From Clostridium gallinarum (lineage in GTDB: Bacteria; Bacillota; Clostridia; Clostridiales; Clostridiaceae): a stretch of 64,000 nucleotides of DNA. The stretch is taken from the NCBI RefSeq assembly GCF_014836325.1, contig NZ_JACSQZ010000012.1, forward strand, positions 1 through 64,000, in the 5' to 3' direction. The notes beneath the pieces are model-generated. The model saw only the letters and a program-made list of their open reading frames with translations. It ran no database searches and had not been told where the DNA came from. Both the position numbers and the translations under genes were made by a program. How positions within the stretch are numbered: position 1 is the first letter of the stretch; the number at the start of each line of letters is the position of its first letter. Shown here one piece after another: positions 54,127 to 62,041 of the stretch.

Positions 54127-54393
54127 ATGATAGATAAAGTAAAATTAAGTTTAAGAATAAAAAATTCAAAATTGGACGATGAAATAAATGATTTAATAGA
54201 AGCTTGTAAGATAGATTTATCTATAAGTGGAGTAAGGAAAGTAGAGTTAACAGATCCTATAATTCAAAGAGCTATTATATTATATTGTAAAGCGAATTTT
54301 GGATTAGATAATAAAGATGGTGAAAAATATCAAAAGTCATATGATTTACTTAAACAAAGTCTAAGTTTATGTGGTGATTATAATGTGGTGTGA
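54127..54393 (+). CDS. Head-tail connector protein (gp6-like)
   Basis: This 88-aa helical protein (MIDKVKLSLRIKNSKLDDEINDLIEACKIDLSISGVRKV...IQRAIILYCKANFG) matches the small head-tail connectors that follow HK97-type capsid genes. GAGGTGA supports the ATG at 54127. Confidence 0.85.
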   Translation: MIDKVKLSLRIKNSKLDDEINDLIEACKIDLSISGVRKVELTDPIIQRAIILYCKANFGLDNKDGEKYQKSYDLLKQSLSLCGDYNVV

Positions 54394-54685
54394 TATTTTA
54401 GAACTAGCAACTTTATCAGTTATAGCTAATGATAATGGTGTAGAAGATAAAACTTTTATAACTAGAGAAGTTTTTTGTAATGAGAAATCAGTAACTACAA
54501 ATGAATACTATCAATCTAGTCAAAATGGAAATGAAATAAAGATAATATTTGAAGTAAAACAAATTGATTATGAAAAAGAACAATATATAATTTATGAGAA
54601 TGAAACTTATAAAGTTGTAAGAACTTATAAAACTAATTCAGAAGATATAGAATTACATTGTGCTTTGAAAGAAGGATTAGTATGA
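54383..54685 (+). CDS. Phage head closure protein
   Basis: The 100-aa protein is mostly predicted beta strand. Position and size fit the SPP1 gp16-like stopper that sits between connector and tail. GTGGTGAT serves the ATG at 54383, inside the previous gene. Confidence 0.75.
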   Translation: MWCDILELATLSVIANDNGVEDKTFITREVFCNEKSVTTNEYYQSSQNGNEIKIIFEVKQIDYEKEQYIIYENETYKVVRTYKTNSEDIELHCALKEGLV

Positions 54686-55071
54686 GTGTTGAATTGGATT
54701 TTTCAGATATAGATAAACTTCAAGAAAGATTAAAAGATATGGGAAGAAAAGGCGCTACTTTAGAAAATAAAGCTTTAATAGCTGGAGCAGAAGTAATCAA
54801 TAAAGAATTATTAAAAAATGCACCAATAAGAACAGGTAAATCTAAAAAGTTTTTAAAGGTATCAAAAGTTAGTAAAGAAAAAGGTATTAAAGTTGTTAAA
54901 GTTGGAGTTAGTAAGGAAGATAATTCTGAAGCTTTCTATTTAAAGTTTTATGAATATGGAACTTCAAGAGGACAACCAGCAAGACCTTTTATGAGACCTG
55001 CATTTGAAAGAAAAAGAAAAGAAGCATTAGAAGTTACACATAAAGTTTTAAAGGAGGGGTTAGAACTTTGA
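54682..55071 (+). CDS. HK97 gp10-like tail component
   Basis: The 129-aa protein contains KNAPIRTGKSKKFLKVSK...FYLKFYEYGTSRGQPARPFMRPAFERKR, the diagnostic stretch of HK97 gp10-like morphogenesis proteins. GAAGGA supports the ATG at 54682. Confidence 0.92.
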   Translation: MSVELDFSDIDKLQERLKDMGRKGATLENKALIAGAEVINKELLKNAPIRTGKSKKFLKVSKVSKEKGIKVVKVGVSKEDNSEAFYLKFYEYGTSRGQPARPFMRPAFERKRKEALEVTHKVLKEGLEL

Positions 55072-55412
55072 GTATAAATAAATTAATCATAGATACACTA
55101 AGACCTTTAGGTTTGGATGTGCGCTATAGAGTGTATAGTGGTTCTAATTCAACTTATATTACTTTTTTTGAACTAAACAATATGGATGATGATTATTCAG
55201 ATGGTGAAAATGAAACGGAGGTACATTCATTACAAATAGATCTATGGTCTAAGAATGATGTAACTCAATTAAAAAAAAATATTAAACAAGCACTTAAAAG
55301 TAAATTTGAAGATGTTACGTATCAAGATTTATATGAGAATGATACAAAAATATTTCATATTGCTTTTAGGTGCTATTTTTATGAAGAAAAGGAGAGTGAA
55401 TTAATTGACTAG
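55068..55412 (+). CDS. Tail terminator/completion protein
   Basis: The 114-aa protein (MSINKLIIDTLRPLGLDVRYRVYSGSNSTYITFFELNN...) has the size, position and pattern of siphovirus tail terminator proteins. The start is a TTG after GGAGGGG, overlapping the previous stop. Confidence 0.72.
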   Translation: MSINKLIIDTLRPLGLDVRYRVYSGSNSTYITFFELNNMDDDYSDGENETEVHSLQIDLWSKNDVTQLKKNIKQALKSKFEDVTYQDLYENDTKIFHIAFRCYFYEEKESELID

Positions 55413-55992
55413 AATAAAAGGAGCTAAGAATTTTCATTTAGCTGAAATTACAAGTAACACAAGTGAATCATATGCAGCTGGAAGTCCTGAAAAGGCAGAA
55501 AGATTAATTTCTATTGAAATAGAAACAAAGTCAGATTCAGAAGATGTTTATTCAGATGATGAAGTTGAAGAAACAGTTTATGGAACTGTAGAAAGAACAG
55601 GAAAGGTAACTTTAAACTACTTAACTCCAGAAACAAAACTAAAGATGTTCGGAGGAGAAATAGATAAAGATGGTGTTTATTTCCCACCAGGAGAGGTAGA
55701 AGTTAAACATCATGCTTTAGGTTTTCAAATGCCTACAACTGGTGGAAAAAATAAATATGCTTGGTACTATGATGTTGTTTTTGAATATCCTAATGAAAAG
55801 GCAGAAACAGCGGAAGGGAAACCTAAAATACAAAGTGTAGAAATTCCATTTAAATGTTATAAAAATAAACAATTAAATACTCATGTAGCTGAATTAGATA
55901 TGAATGGGAAAACTGCCAATAAAGAAAAAGAGAAAAAGTGGTTTACAGAAGTGCCTACAACAAAAGCACAAAGTCCAACAGCAGCAGGATAA
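55405..55992 (+). CDS. Major tail (tube) protein
   Basis: This 195-aa protein is rich in beta strands, with the phage major tail family stretch RLISIEIETKSDSEDVYSDDEVEETVYGTVERTGKVTLNYL. The TTG start follows AAGGAGAG. It ends directly before a strong terminator. Confidence 0.9.
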   Translation: MTRIKGAKNFHLAEITSNTSESYAAGSPEKAERLISIEIETKSDSEDVYSDDEVEETVYGTVERTGKVTLNYLTPETKLKMFGGEIDKDGVYFPPGEVEVKHHALGFQMPTTGGKNKYAWYYDVVFEYPNEKAETAEGKPKIQSVEIPFKCYKNKQLNTHVAELDMNGKTANKEKEKKWFTEVPTTKAQSPTAAG

Positions 55993-55997
55993 TACTT

Positions 55998-56029
55998 GAC
56001 TAGGGTAGAAAACCCTAGTCTTTTATTTT
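55998..56029 (+). terminator. Intrinsic terminator after the major tail gene
   Basis: GACTAGGGT (55998-56006) pairs perfectly with ACCCTAGTC (56012-56020), followed by TTTTATTTT. Confidence 0.9.
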
Positions 56030-56045
56030 AGTAAAATGAGGTGAA

Positions 56046-56390
56046 ATGATGAGAGTAAGAGATTTAAAAACTATTTTAGTACCTTTAGAATTAAGTGGTA
56101 GAACATTCAATATCGCATTTGATTTTAACTGTATGTGTGAATTAGATGAAGTTTATGGAGATTTTGATATAGCTATAAAAGCTATAGATTCTGGAAAAGG
56201 AAGATTAAAAGCTATAAGAGCATTAATTTATTCAGCAATCAAACCAAGATATGAAGATATAACATTGTTAGAAGTTGGGGATTTACTTACAGATGTTATG
56301 AGAGATACAAAGAAAGCGGAATATCTAATGCAACAAATAGATAAAGCATTAACTTTATCTATGCCAGATAAAGAAGAAGTGGGGGAATAG
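56046..56390 (+). CDS. Tail assembly chaperone, G-type
   Basis: This 114-aa protein between tail tube and tape measure has the conserved pattern FNIAFDFNCMCELDEVYGD. Such chaperones coat the tape measure during tail assembly. Two adjacent ATGs (56046, 56049) follow GAGGTGA; either could be used. A -1 shift near the end gives a longer GT product. Confidence 0.82.
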   Translation: MMRVRDLKTILVPLELSGRTFNIAFDFNCMCELDEVYGDFDIAIKAIDSGKGRLKAIRALIYSAIKPRYEDITLLEVGDLLTDVMRDTKKAEYLMQQIDKALTLSMPDKEEVGE

Positions 56391-56593
56391 ATGCCACAAA
56401 CAATGAAGAGGAATATAAAACTTTTGATTGGGAGTGGCTTTATTATATGGCAACTATAGAACTTAGAATGAGCGAGGAAGAATTTTGGAATTGTACTCAT
56501 AGAAAACTTCAATCTTTATTAAAAGTTCATTACAAAATACATAATCAAGAAGTAAATAAAGAGGAAGTTTATGGAGATACGATTTCTCTTTAA
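56384..56593 (+). CDS. Tail assembly chaperone, T part, made by -1 frameshift
   Basis: The frame -1 to the G gene is open from 56372 and continues past the G stop to 56593 (GIDATNNEEEYKTFDWEWLYYMATIELRMSEEEFWNCTHRKLQSLL...). A run of five G (56381-56385) in GTG-GGG-GAA lets a GGG-reading tRNA slip back one base. The arrangement copies the lambda G-GT system. An internal ATG at 56447 lacks a well-placed ribosome site. Confidence 0.72.
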   Translation, partial: GIDATNNEEEYKTFDWEWLYYMATIELRMSEEEFWNCTHRKLQSLLKVHYKIHNQEVNKEEVYGDTISL

Positions 56594-56605
56594 GGAGGTG
56601 ATATT

Positions 56606-58711
56606 TTGGCAGTAGATGAATTGGTTATTAAATGGTCTATGGATAGTCAAGAATTTGATAAAGGTATAACAAGTATGAATAGATCTATGAATTTATTAAA
56701 AAGTGAATTTGGTGCAACTTCCAATAAATTAAAACAATTTGGAAGTGAAACTGACCAATTAAAAAACAAACAAGAATATCTAAATAAGGCTATGGAAATT
56801 CAAAAGGCTAAAATAGATACTTTAAAAAAATCTTATGATAATCAAGTTAAAGCTACTGGAGAAAATTCTAAAGAAGCAGAAAACTTAGCTATAAAGTTAA
56901 ATAATCAAATTAAATATTATAATAATTTAGAAAATGAATTAGATAAGACTAACGCTGAATTAGAGTTACAATCTAATAAGTGGAATAAAGTATCTAAGAA
57001 TTTAGAATCTGTAGGTAGTAAGGTTAAGGATTTAGGTGGGAAAATATCAAGTATTGGAGGAAGTTTTAGTACAAAAATAACAGCACCTTTAACTGCTGCA
57101 TTTGCACTTTTAACTAAAGGAACTCAAGAGTTGAGAATGGATATGTCTAAATTAGAAGCTAATGTAAATAGTGCAGGATTAAGCATAGAAGAAACTAGCA
57201 AACAGTTTACTTATTTAAGCGCAATAACAGGAGAAACCGATAGTAGTATTGAAGCTTTATCTAATTTATTAAATTCAGGGCTTACTCAAACTCAAATGCA
57301 ACAAGCGGTAGATAATTTAAGTGGTGCTATTGTTAAATTTCCAGATACTTTAAAAATAGAAAGTTTAGCGGATAGTTTACAGGAAACTTTAGCAACTGGT
57401 GAAGCAACAGGTCAATATGGGGAATTATTAGAAAGATTAGGAGTAAATTTAGATGATTTTAACCTAGGACTTCAAGAAGCTACTGTAAACGGAACAGCTC
57501 AACAATATGCGTTAGATATTTTAGCTAAAAATGGACTTGCAAACTTAAATGAAGAATATCAGAAAAATAATGAACAAATGATTAAAAATGCTCAATCTCA
57601 AGAAGAATTAAAAAATAAAGTTGCTGAATTAGGTGAAAAATTAACGCCTATTTTAACAACAATTACTGAACTAACCTCTAAAGTAGTTGGAACTTTTAAC
57701 AATTTAGATAGTGAAACTCAAAAAAATATAATAACTATAGGACTATTTTTAGCAGCAGTAGGGCCTGTAATATCTGTGATAGGAGGAATTGTTTCTATAG
57801 TTGGTACAGCTATAACAGTATTTAGCACTATAAGCGGAGCAATAGCAGTAGTAACTACAGGAGCAGCAGCGGCAACTCCTGCAATTGGAGCTTTGGCAAC
57901 TGCTTTCACTATTTTAACAGGACCAATAGGGTTAGTAATAGCAGCAATAACAGCAGTAATTGCTATAGGGGTTTTACTTTGGCAAAATTGGGATGTAATA
58001 AAGGAGAAGGCTACACAACTAGGTAATTGGTTAGGGGAGAAATGGCAAGGCATAAAAGATAAAACATCGGAATCATGGAATTCTATAAAAGATAAAACAT
58101 CACAAGTTTGGGGGAATATTAAGTCTAAAATAGAGGAAAATGGCGGAGGTATAAAAGGAATTATAGGAACTTACTGTGAAGTATACAAAACTGGATGGAG
58201 TACCGCTTTTAATGCGATGGATTCTGCAACAGGTGGTGCTTTAGGAAGGATGAAAACAACTGTAAGCAATGGGCTAGGCTCTATAAAAAACTTTTTTTCG
58301 AATTTGAGTTTACCAGAAATAAAACTACCTCATATTAAACTACCTCATTTTAGTTTAAGTGGATCATTCAGTTTGAAACCTCCTAGTGTCCCTAAATTGA
58401 ATGTAGATTGGTACCATACAGGAGCTATTTTCACAAAACCTACAATATTAGGGGGAATAGGTGTAGGAGATGCTTATAAAGGAACTGGATCAAACGCAGA
58501 AGCGGTAATTCCTTTAGATAGTATGTATCAAAATGTTAGGAATATAGTAAGGGAGGAACAAACCACTCAACCTATTTATGTTGTAGTTAATGTTGCTAAT
58601 AATATGGATAACAAAGCTATTGGTAAAGCGGTTACAAGTGAAGTAAAAAAAGAAATAACAAGAGGTACTACTAATTATAGAAAAGGGAAAGGAGGTCTAA
58701 CTTTTGGCTAA
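56606..58711 (+). CDS. Tail tape measure protein
   Basis: This 701-aa protein has long N-terminal coiled coils (about 1-130), a tape-measure domain (SSIEALSNLLNSGLTQTQMQQAVDNLSGAI...), three hydrophobic segments (about 375-465) and a C-terminal soluble part. It sets tail length. The TTG start follows AAGGAGGTGA. Confidence 0.93.
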   Translation: MAVDELVIKWSMDSQEFDKGITSMNRSMNLLKSEFGATSNKLKQFGSETDQLKNKQEYLNKAMEIQKAKIDTLKKSYDNQVKATGENSKEAENLAIKLNNQIKYYNNLENELDKTNAELELQSNKWNKVSKNLESVGSKVKDLGGKISSIGGSFSTKITAPLTAAFALLTKGTQELRMDMSKLEANVNSAGLSIEETSKQFTYLSAITGETDSSIEALSNLLNSGLTQTQMQQAVDNLSGAIVKFPDTLKIESLADSLQETLATGEATGQYGELLERLGVNLDDFNLGLQEATVNGTAQQYALDILAKNGLANLNEEYQKNNEQMIKNAQSQEELKNKVAELGEKLTPILTTITELTSKVVGTFNNLDSETQKNIITIGLFLAAVGPVISVIGGIVSIVGTAITVFSTISGAIAVVTTGAAAATPAIGALATAFTILTGPIGLVIAAITAVIAIGVLLWQNWDVIKEKATQLGNWLGEKWQGIKDKTSESWNSIKDKTSQVWGNIKSKIEENGGGIKGIIGTYCEVYKTGWSTAFNAMDSATGGALGRMKTTVSNGLGSIKNFFSNLSLPEIKLPHIKLPHFSLSGSFSLKPPSVPKLNVDWYHTGAIFTKPTILGGIGVGDAYKGTGSNAEAVIPLDSMYQNVRNIVREEQTTQPIYVVVNVANNMDNKAIGKAVTSEVKKEITRGTTNYRKGKGGLTFG

Positions 58712-59396
58712 ATATTTTGTTTTATATAATAATAACACTAACTTAGATGTTAATTTATTAGTAGCTAGTAGACCTTCTAAACCTGCTCCAGAAATGGAAT
58801 ATGAAGAAGTAAAAGTTCCTGGTGGAAAGACTTTATATAGAGAAAAAGGATATAAAGATATTCCAATTAAAGTTCCTTTTAATTTTTTATCTAAGAAATC
58901 TTCTGATTGGAATAAAGACTTTAGAGTAATAAAACAATGGTTATTAAGTGAAGTGAATAATAAATTGAAGTTTAGTGATGATTTAGAAGTTTATTATAAA
59001 GTTAATAAAGTTACTATTGATACTCCAGAAAGAATTATGAAACAATTAGGAAAATTTGATGTTACATTTACTTGTGAACCTTATGTTTATATAGATGAAG
59101 AAGAAATAGAATTAAGTACAACTTTATATAATAATTATTTAGTTTGTAAGCCTATTTATAGAATTGTAGGGGAAGGTTATTTAACTCTTAATATAAACAA
59201 TAAAGTTATTAAAGCTAATGTAGGACAAGAATTAATAATAGATACTGATAAAGGCTTATGTTATAGAGAAGGAATAATTAATAATGTAGCTTTAGAAGGA
59301 AAATATGAAGATATGTATTTATTAGAGGGTGAAAATACTTTTAGTTGGACAAATGGATTTAAAATTTATATCTTGCCTAATTGGAGGTGCTTATAA
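58704..59396 (+). CDS. Distal tail protein (Dit)
   Basis: The 230-aa protein has the Dit N-terminal fold (VLYNNNTNLDVNLLVASRPSKPAPEMEYEEVKVPGGKTLYREKGYKDIPIKVPFNFL) and LGKFDVTFTCEPYVYIDE. It forms the hub between tube and baseplate. The TTG start follows GGAGGTC within the tape measure end. Confidence 0.88.
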   Translation: MAKYFVLYNNNTNLDVNLLVASRPSKPAPEMEYEEVKVPGGKTLYREKGYKDIPIKVPFNFLSKKSSDWNKDFRVIKQWLLSEVNNKLKFSDDLEVYYKVNKVTIDTPERIMKQLGKFDVTFTCEPYVYIDEEEIELSTTLYNNYLVCKPIYRIVGEGYLTLNINNKVIKANVGQELIIDTDKGLCYREGIINNVALEGKYEDMYLLEGENTFSWTNGFKIYILPNWRCL

Positions 59397-61690
59397 TGAT
59401 AGAAATATATTTAAAAAGTAATACCAATTATAAAGGTAATGGGAATATAACATTAAATCCTACTTCTTGTATTTATAAAGATAGTGAAAAAGAATTGACT
59501 TTAGAACATTTTTTAGATGAAGAAGGTAGATGGAAATACATTGAATATGAAAATGTAATTGCAGCAGAAGAGAATGGAAAGAAAAAACTTTATAGAATTT
59601 ATAATGTAGTTAGGTCTTTGTATAGTGTAACAGCTTATGCAAGACCTATTTTTTATGACTTAGCAGATAAAGTTTTGCTGGATGTAAGACCTACAAATAA
59701 GTTAGGAGAAGAAGCTTTAAATATAATTTTGCAGGATACACCATTTACAGGACATAGTAATTTAACTACGGTAAGCACTTCATATTATATCAGAAAAAAT
59801 ATAGTAGAAGCTTTACTTAGCGATGATGAAAACTCTTTCTTAAACAGATGGGGTGGAGAATTTTATTGTGAAAACTTTGATGTTTATATCAATGATAGAA
59901 TAGGCTCTGATAATGGGGTAAGAGTTGAATTTGGGTATAATCTAAATGAAATAGAAGAAGATATAAATATTGAAAATGTAGTTACTAGGATAATACCAGT
60001 TGGATTTAATGGAATTATGTTAGAAGGAATTACCCCTTGGGTAGACAGTCCTTTAATAAATAAATATACTCAACCTAAAATGAGAGTTATTGAATTTTCA
60101 GATATAAAAGTAAAAGAAAATTCAGATGATGAAGAAGGATTTAACACTATAGAAGAAGCTAGAGAAGAATTAATTAAACAATGTAATTTGCTTTATGAAA
60201 ATGGAATTGATAAACCTGCAGTAAATTATAAAATTGATATGATTAATTTAGCAAATACTACGGAGTATAAGAATTTTAAAATGCTTGTAAATGTAAATAA
60301 GGGTGATACAGTAACTTGTTATATTCCTCATTTGGCTATAGATGTTAAAGCAAGAGTTATTGACTATGAAAGAGACTTAATAACAGGAGAATATATTTCT
60401 ATAGAATTAGGGAATGCAGTAGATAATTTTTTTAATGAGCAGGCTGATATACAAGCAACTGTAAATAAGATAACTAACAGTAATGGAACTGTTAATGCAG
60501 GAGAAATACAAGGCGTTATTAATGCTATTCAAACTCAATTTAAAGCACTTAAAGATATAGCTCAACCACAAGATGTTAGAGCTATGCTTTTTGAAGATAA
60601 AGTAGAAGGAAGTCCCACTTTTGGGTGTCTCTGTATCGGTACATCTGGATTTGAAATAGCAAGTAGTTTTAAACCAGGGACTACAGAATGGGATTTTAGA
60701 ACTTTTGGTACTGGACAAGGTTTTATAGCAGATTGCATAATAGCTGGAATTCTAATGAGTAGAAATGGAGTTAGTTGGTTAAATCTTGATAATGGAACAT
60801 TTGATTTTGCAAATGGAAATCTTGCTTTTGATGGAATAGATTTAACATTTATAGGAAAGATGATAAATATTTTAAATGGATATGGCGTTCAATTAGATCG
60901 TGGGGGATTAAGTCTTACTACAAGCGGAGAAAATGTAGGAGGATTAAGAGCATCTTATCTACCTTCTGATACAAATATAAACGGTGTTACACTAACTAAT
61001 CTAAAAAATGGTGACTATGTAGAAATAACAACAACTGAAAGTGAAAATTTCGATGGAACTGTAAGTTATAGCCCTAAGCTAAGAATTACTAGAATAGAAC
61101 ATGAAAACATGAAAAACTTTAAAGGAATACAACTTTTAGAGAATGTTTTATTGATAAGTGGTAAGAAATTTTGGTTAGAAAGTAATGATACCGATAAAAA
61201 TAACTGGCATGAAGTCTATAACTCTACAAGTGGTCATTTGTGTGTGTTTGGAGATAATGGAGTAATATTAGGCTATAAAAATGGTTCTGAAAAGATTAAG
61301 GTTATTGAAATAGATGAAACTGTAAGCAATGGGATACAGGCATTTCTATATAAAAGTTTAAACTTAACTAATAATAAAATTACAGGGGTTAGTGATATTT
61401 TTGTAGGTGATAATACTGGTCGATATATGAATGAAGGTTGGTGTGGAACTATTCAAAAAATAGCTAAAAGAGTATCTAACTTAAATGTAAGTTATGAGAG
61501 TGGATGGTACGCTTTTGGTAGTGGAACAAATGGAGCACCTTGCAATTATGGAGTTATGCTTAATATAAAATGGGGGAATGCAGATATAGCGGATGGAGCA
61601 CAATTAGTAATAGAAATAGGAACAGGAAGACTATTTACTAGAGCAACTACCAATAATGGGGCTAATTGGAGTGCTTGGGTAGAAAAATAG
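59396..61690 (+). CDS. Tail-associated (Tal) protein with pyocin-knob-like C-terminus
   Basis: The 764-aa protein has a phage minor structural N-terminal domain (about 1-360, baseplate hub fold), then middle domains. The C-terminal stretch SGWYAFGSGTNGAPCNYGVMLNIKWG...LFTRATTNNGANWSAWVEK has the pyocin-knob pattern linked to surface binding. No peptidase motif was noticed. GGAGGTG supports the ATG at 59396, one base into the Dit stop. Confidence 0.85.
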   Translation: MIEIYLKSNTNYKGNGNITLNPTSCIYKDSEKELTLEHFLDEEGRWKYIEYENVIAAEENGKKKLYRIYNVVRSLYSVTAYARPIFYDLADKVLLDVRPTNKLGEEALNIILQDTPFTGHSNLTTVSTSYYIRKNIVEALLSDDENSFLNRWGGEFYCENFDVYINDRIGSDNGVRVEFGYNLNEIEEDINIENVVTRIIPVGFNGIMLEGITPWVDSPLINKYTQPKMRVIEFSDIKVKENSDDEEGFNTIEEAREELIKQCNLLYENGIDKPAVNYKIDMINLANTTEYKNFKMLVNVNKGDTVTCYIPHLAIDVKARVIDYERDLITGEYISIELGNAVDNFFNEQADIQATVNKITNSNGTVNAGEIQGVINAIQTQFKALKDIAQPQDVRAMLFEDKVEGSPTFGCLCIGTSGFEIASSFKPGTTEWDFRTFGTGQGFIADCIIAGILMSRNGVSWLNLDNGTFDFANGNLAFDGIDLTFIGKMINILNGYGVQLDRGGLSLTTSGENVGGLRASYLPSDTNINGVTLTNLKNGDYVEITTTESENFDGTVSYSPKLRITRIEHENMKNFKGIQLLENVLLISGKKFWLESNDTDKNNWHEVYNSTSGHLCVFGDNGVILGYKNGSEKIKVIEIDETVSNGIQAFLYKSLNLTNNKITGVSDIFVGDNTGRYMNEGWCGTIQKIAKRVSNLNVSYESGWYAFGSGTNGAPCNYGVMLNIKWGNADIADGAQLVIEIGTGRLFTRATTNNGANWSAWVEK

Positions 61691-61699
61691 GAGGTATTT

Positions 61700-62041
61700 A
61701 TGCAAAAGATATTTATAAATAAAGAAACAAATATGGTAGAGCAAATCTTAAAAATTGAATCTGAAAATGAATTACCTGATAACTATTTTCCTACTTGCTA
61801 CGCTGCATTAGATATAGAAAATAATATAAATGGCTACAACTTAAGATATGATTTAGAAACTAAAGAATTTGAAGTAGTTGATGGAATTCCCGCTAAAGAT
61901 GAAATTATAATAGAAAAAGTTCCTGGTATAGAGGATTATAATGATTTGAAAAAAGAGAATGAAGAATTGAAAAATAGATTAGATAAATTAGAAAATCTTA
62001 TAACAAGATCTATAAGTGAGGTGAAAATAGATGGCAAGTAA
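61700..62041 (+). CDS. Small tail-region protein with C-terminal coiled coil
   Basis: The 113-aa protein has a beta-rich N-terminal part (MQKIFINKETNMVEQILKIE...) and a coiled coil (DLKKENEELKNRLDKLENLI). It resembles small proteins encoded between Tal and baseplate proteins in clostridial phages; function is unknown. It overlaps the next gene by 11 bases. Confidence 0.7.
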   Translation: MQKIFINKETNMVEQILKIESENELPDNYFPTCYAALDIENNINGYNLRYDLETKEFEVVDGIPAKDEIIIEKVPGIEDYNDLKKENEELKNRLDKLENLITRSISEVKIDGK

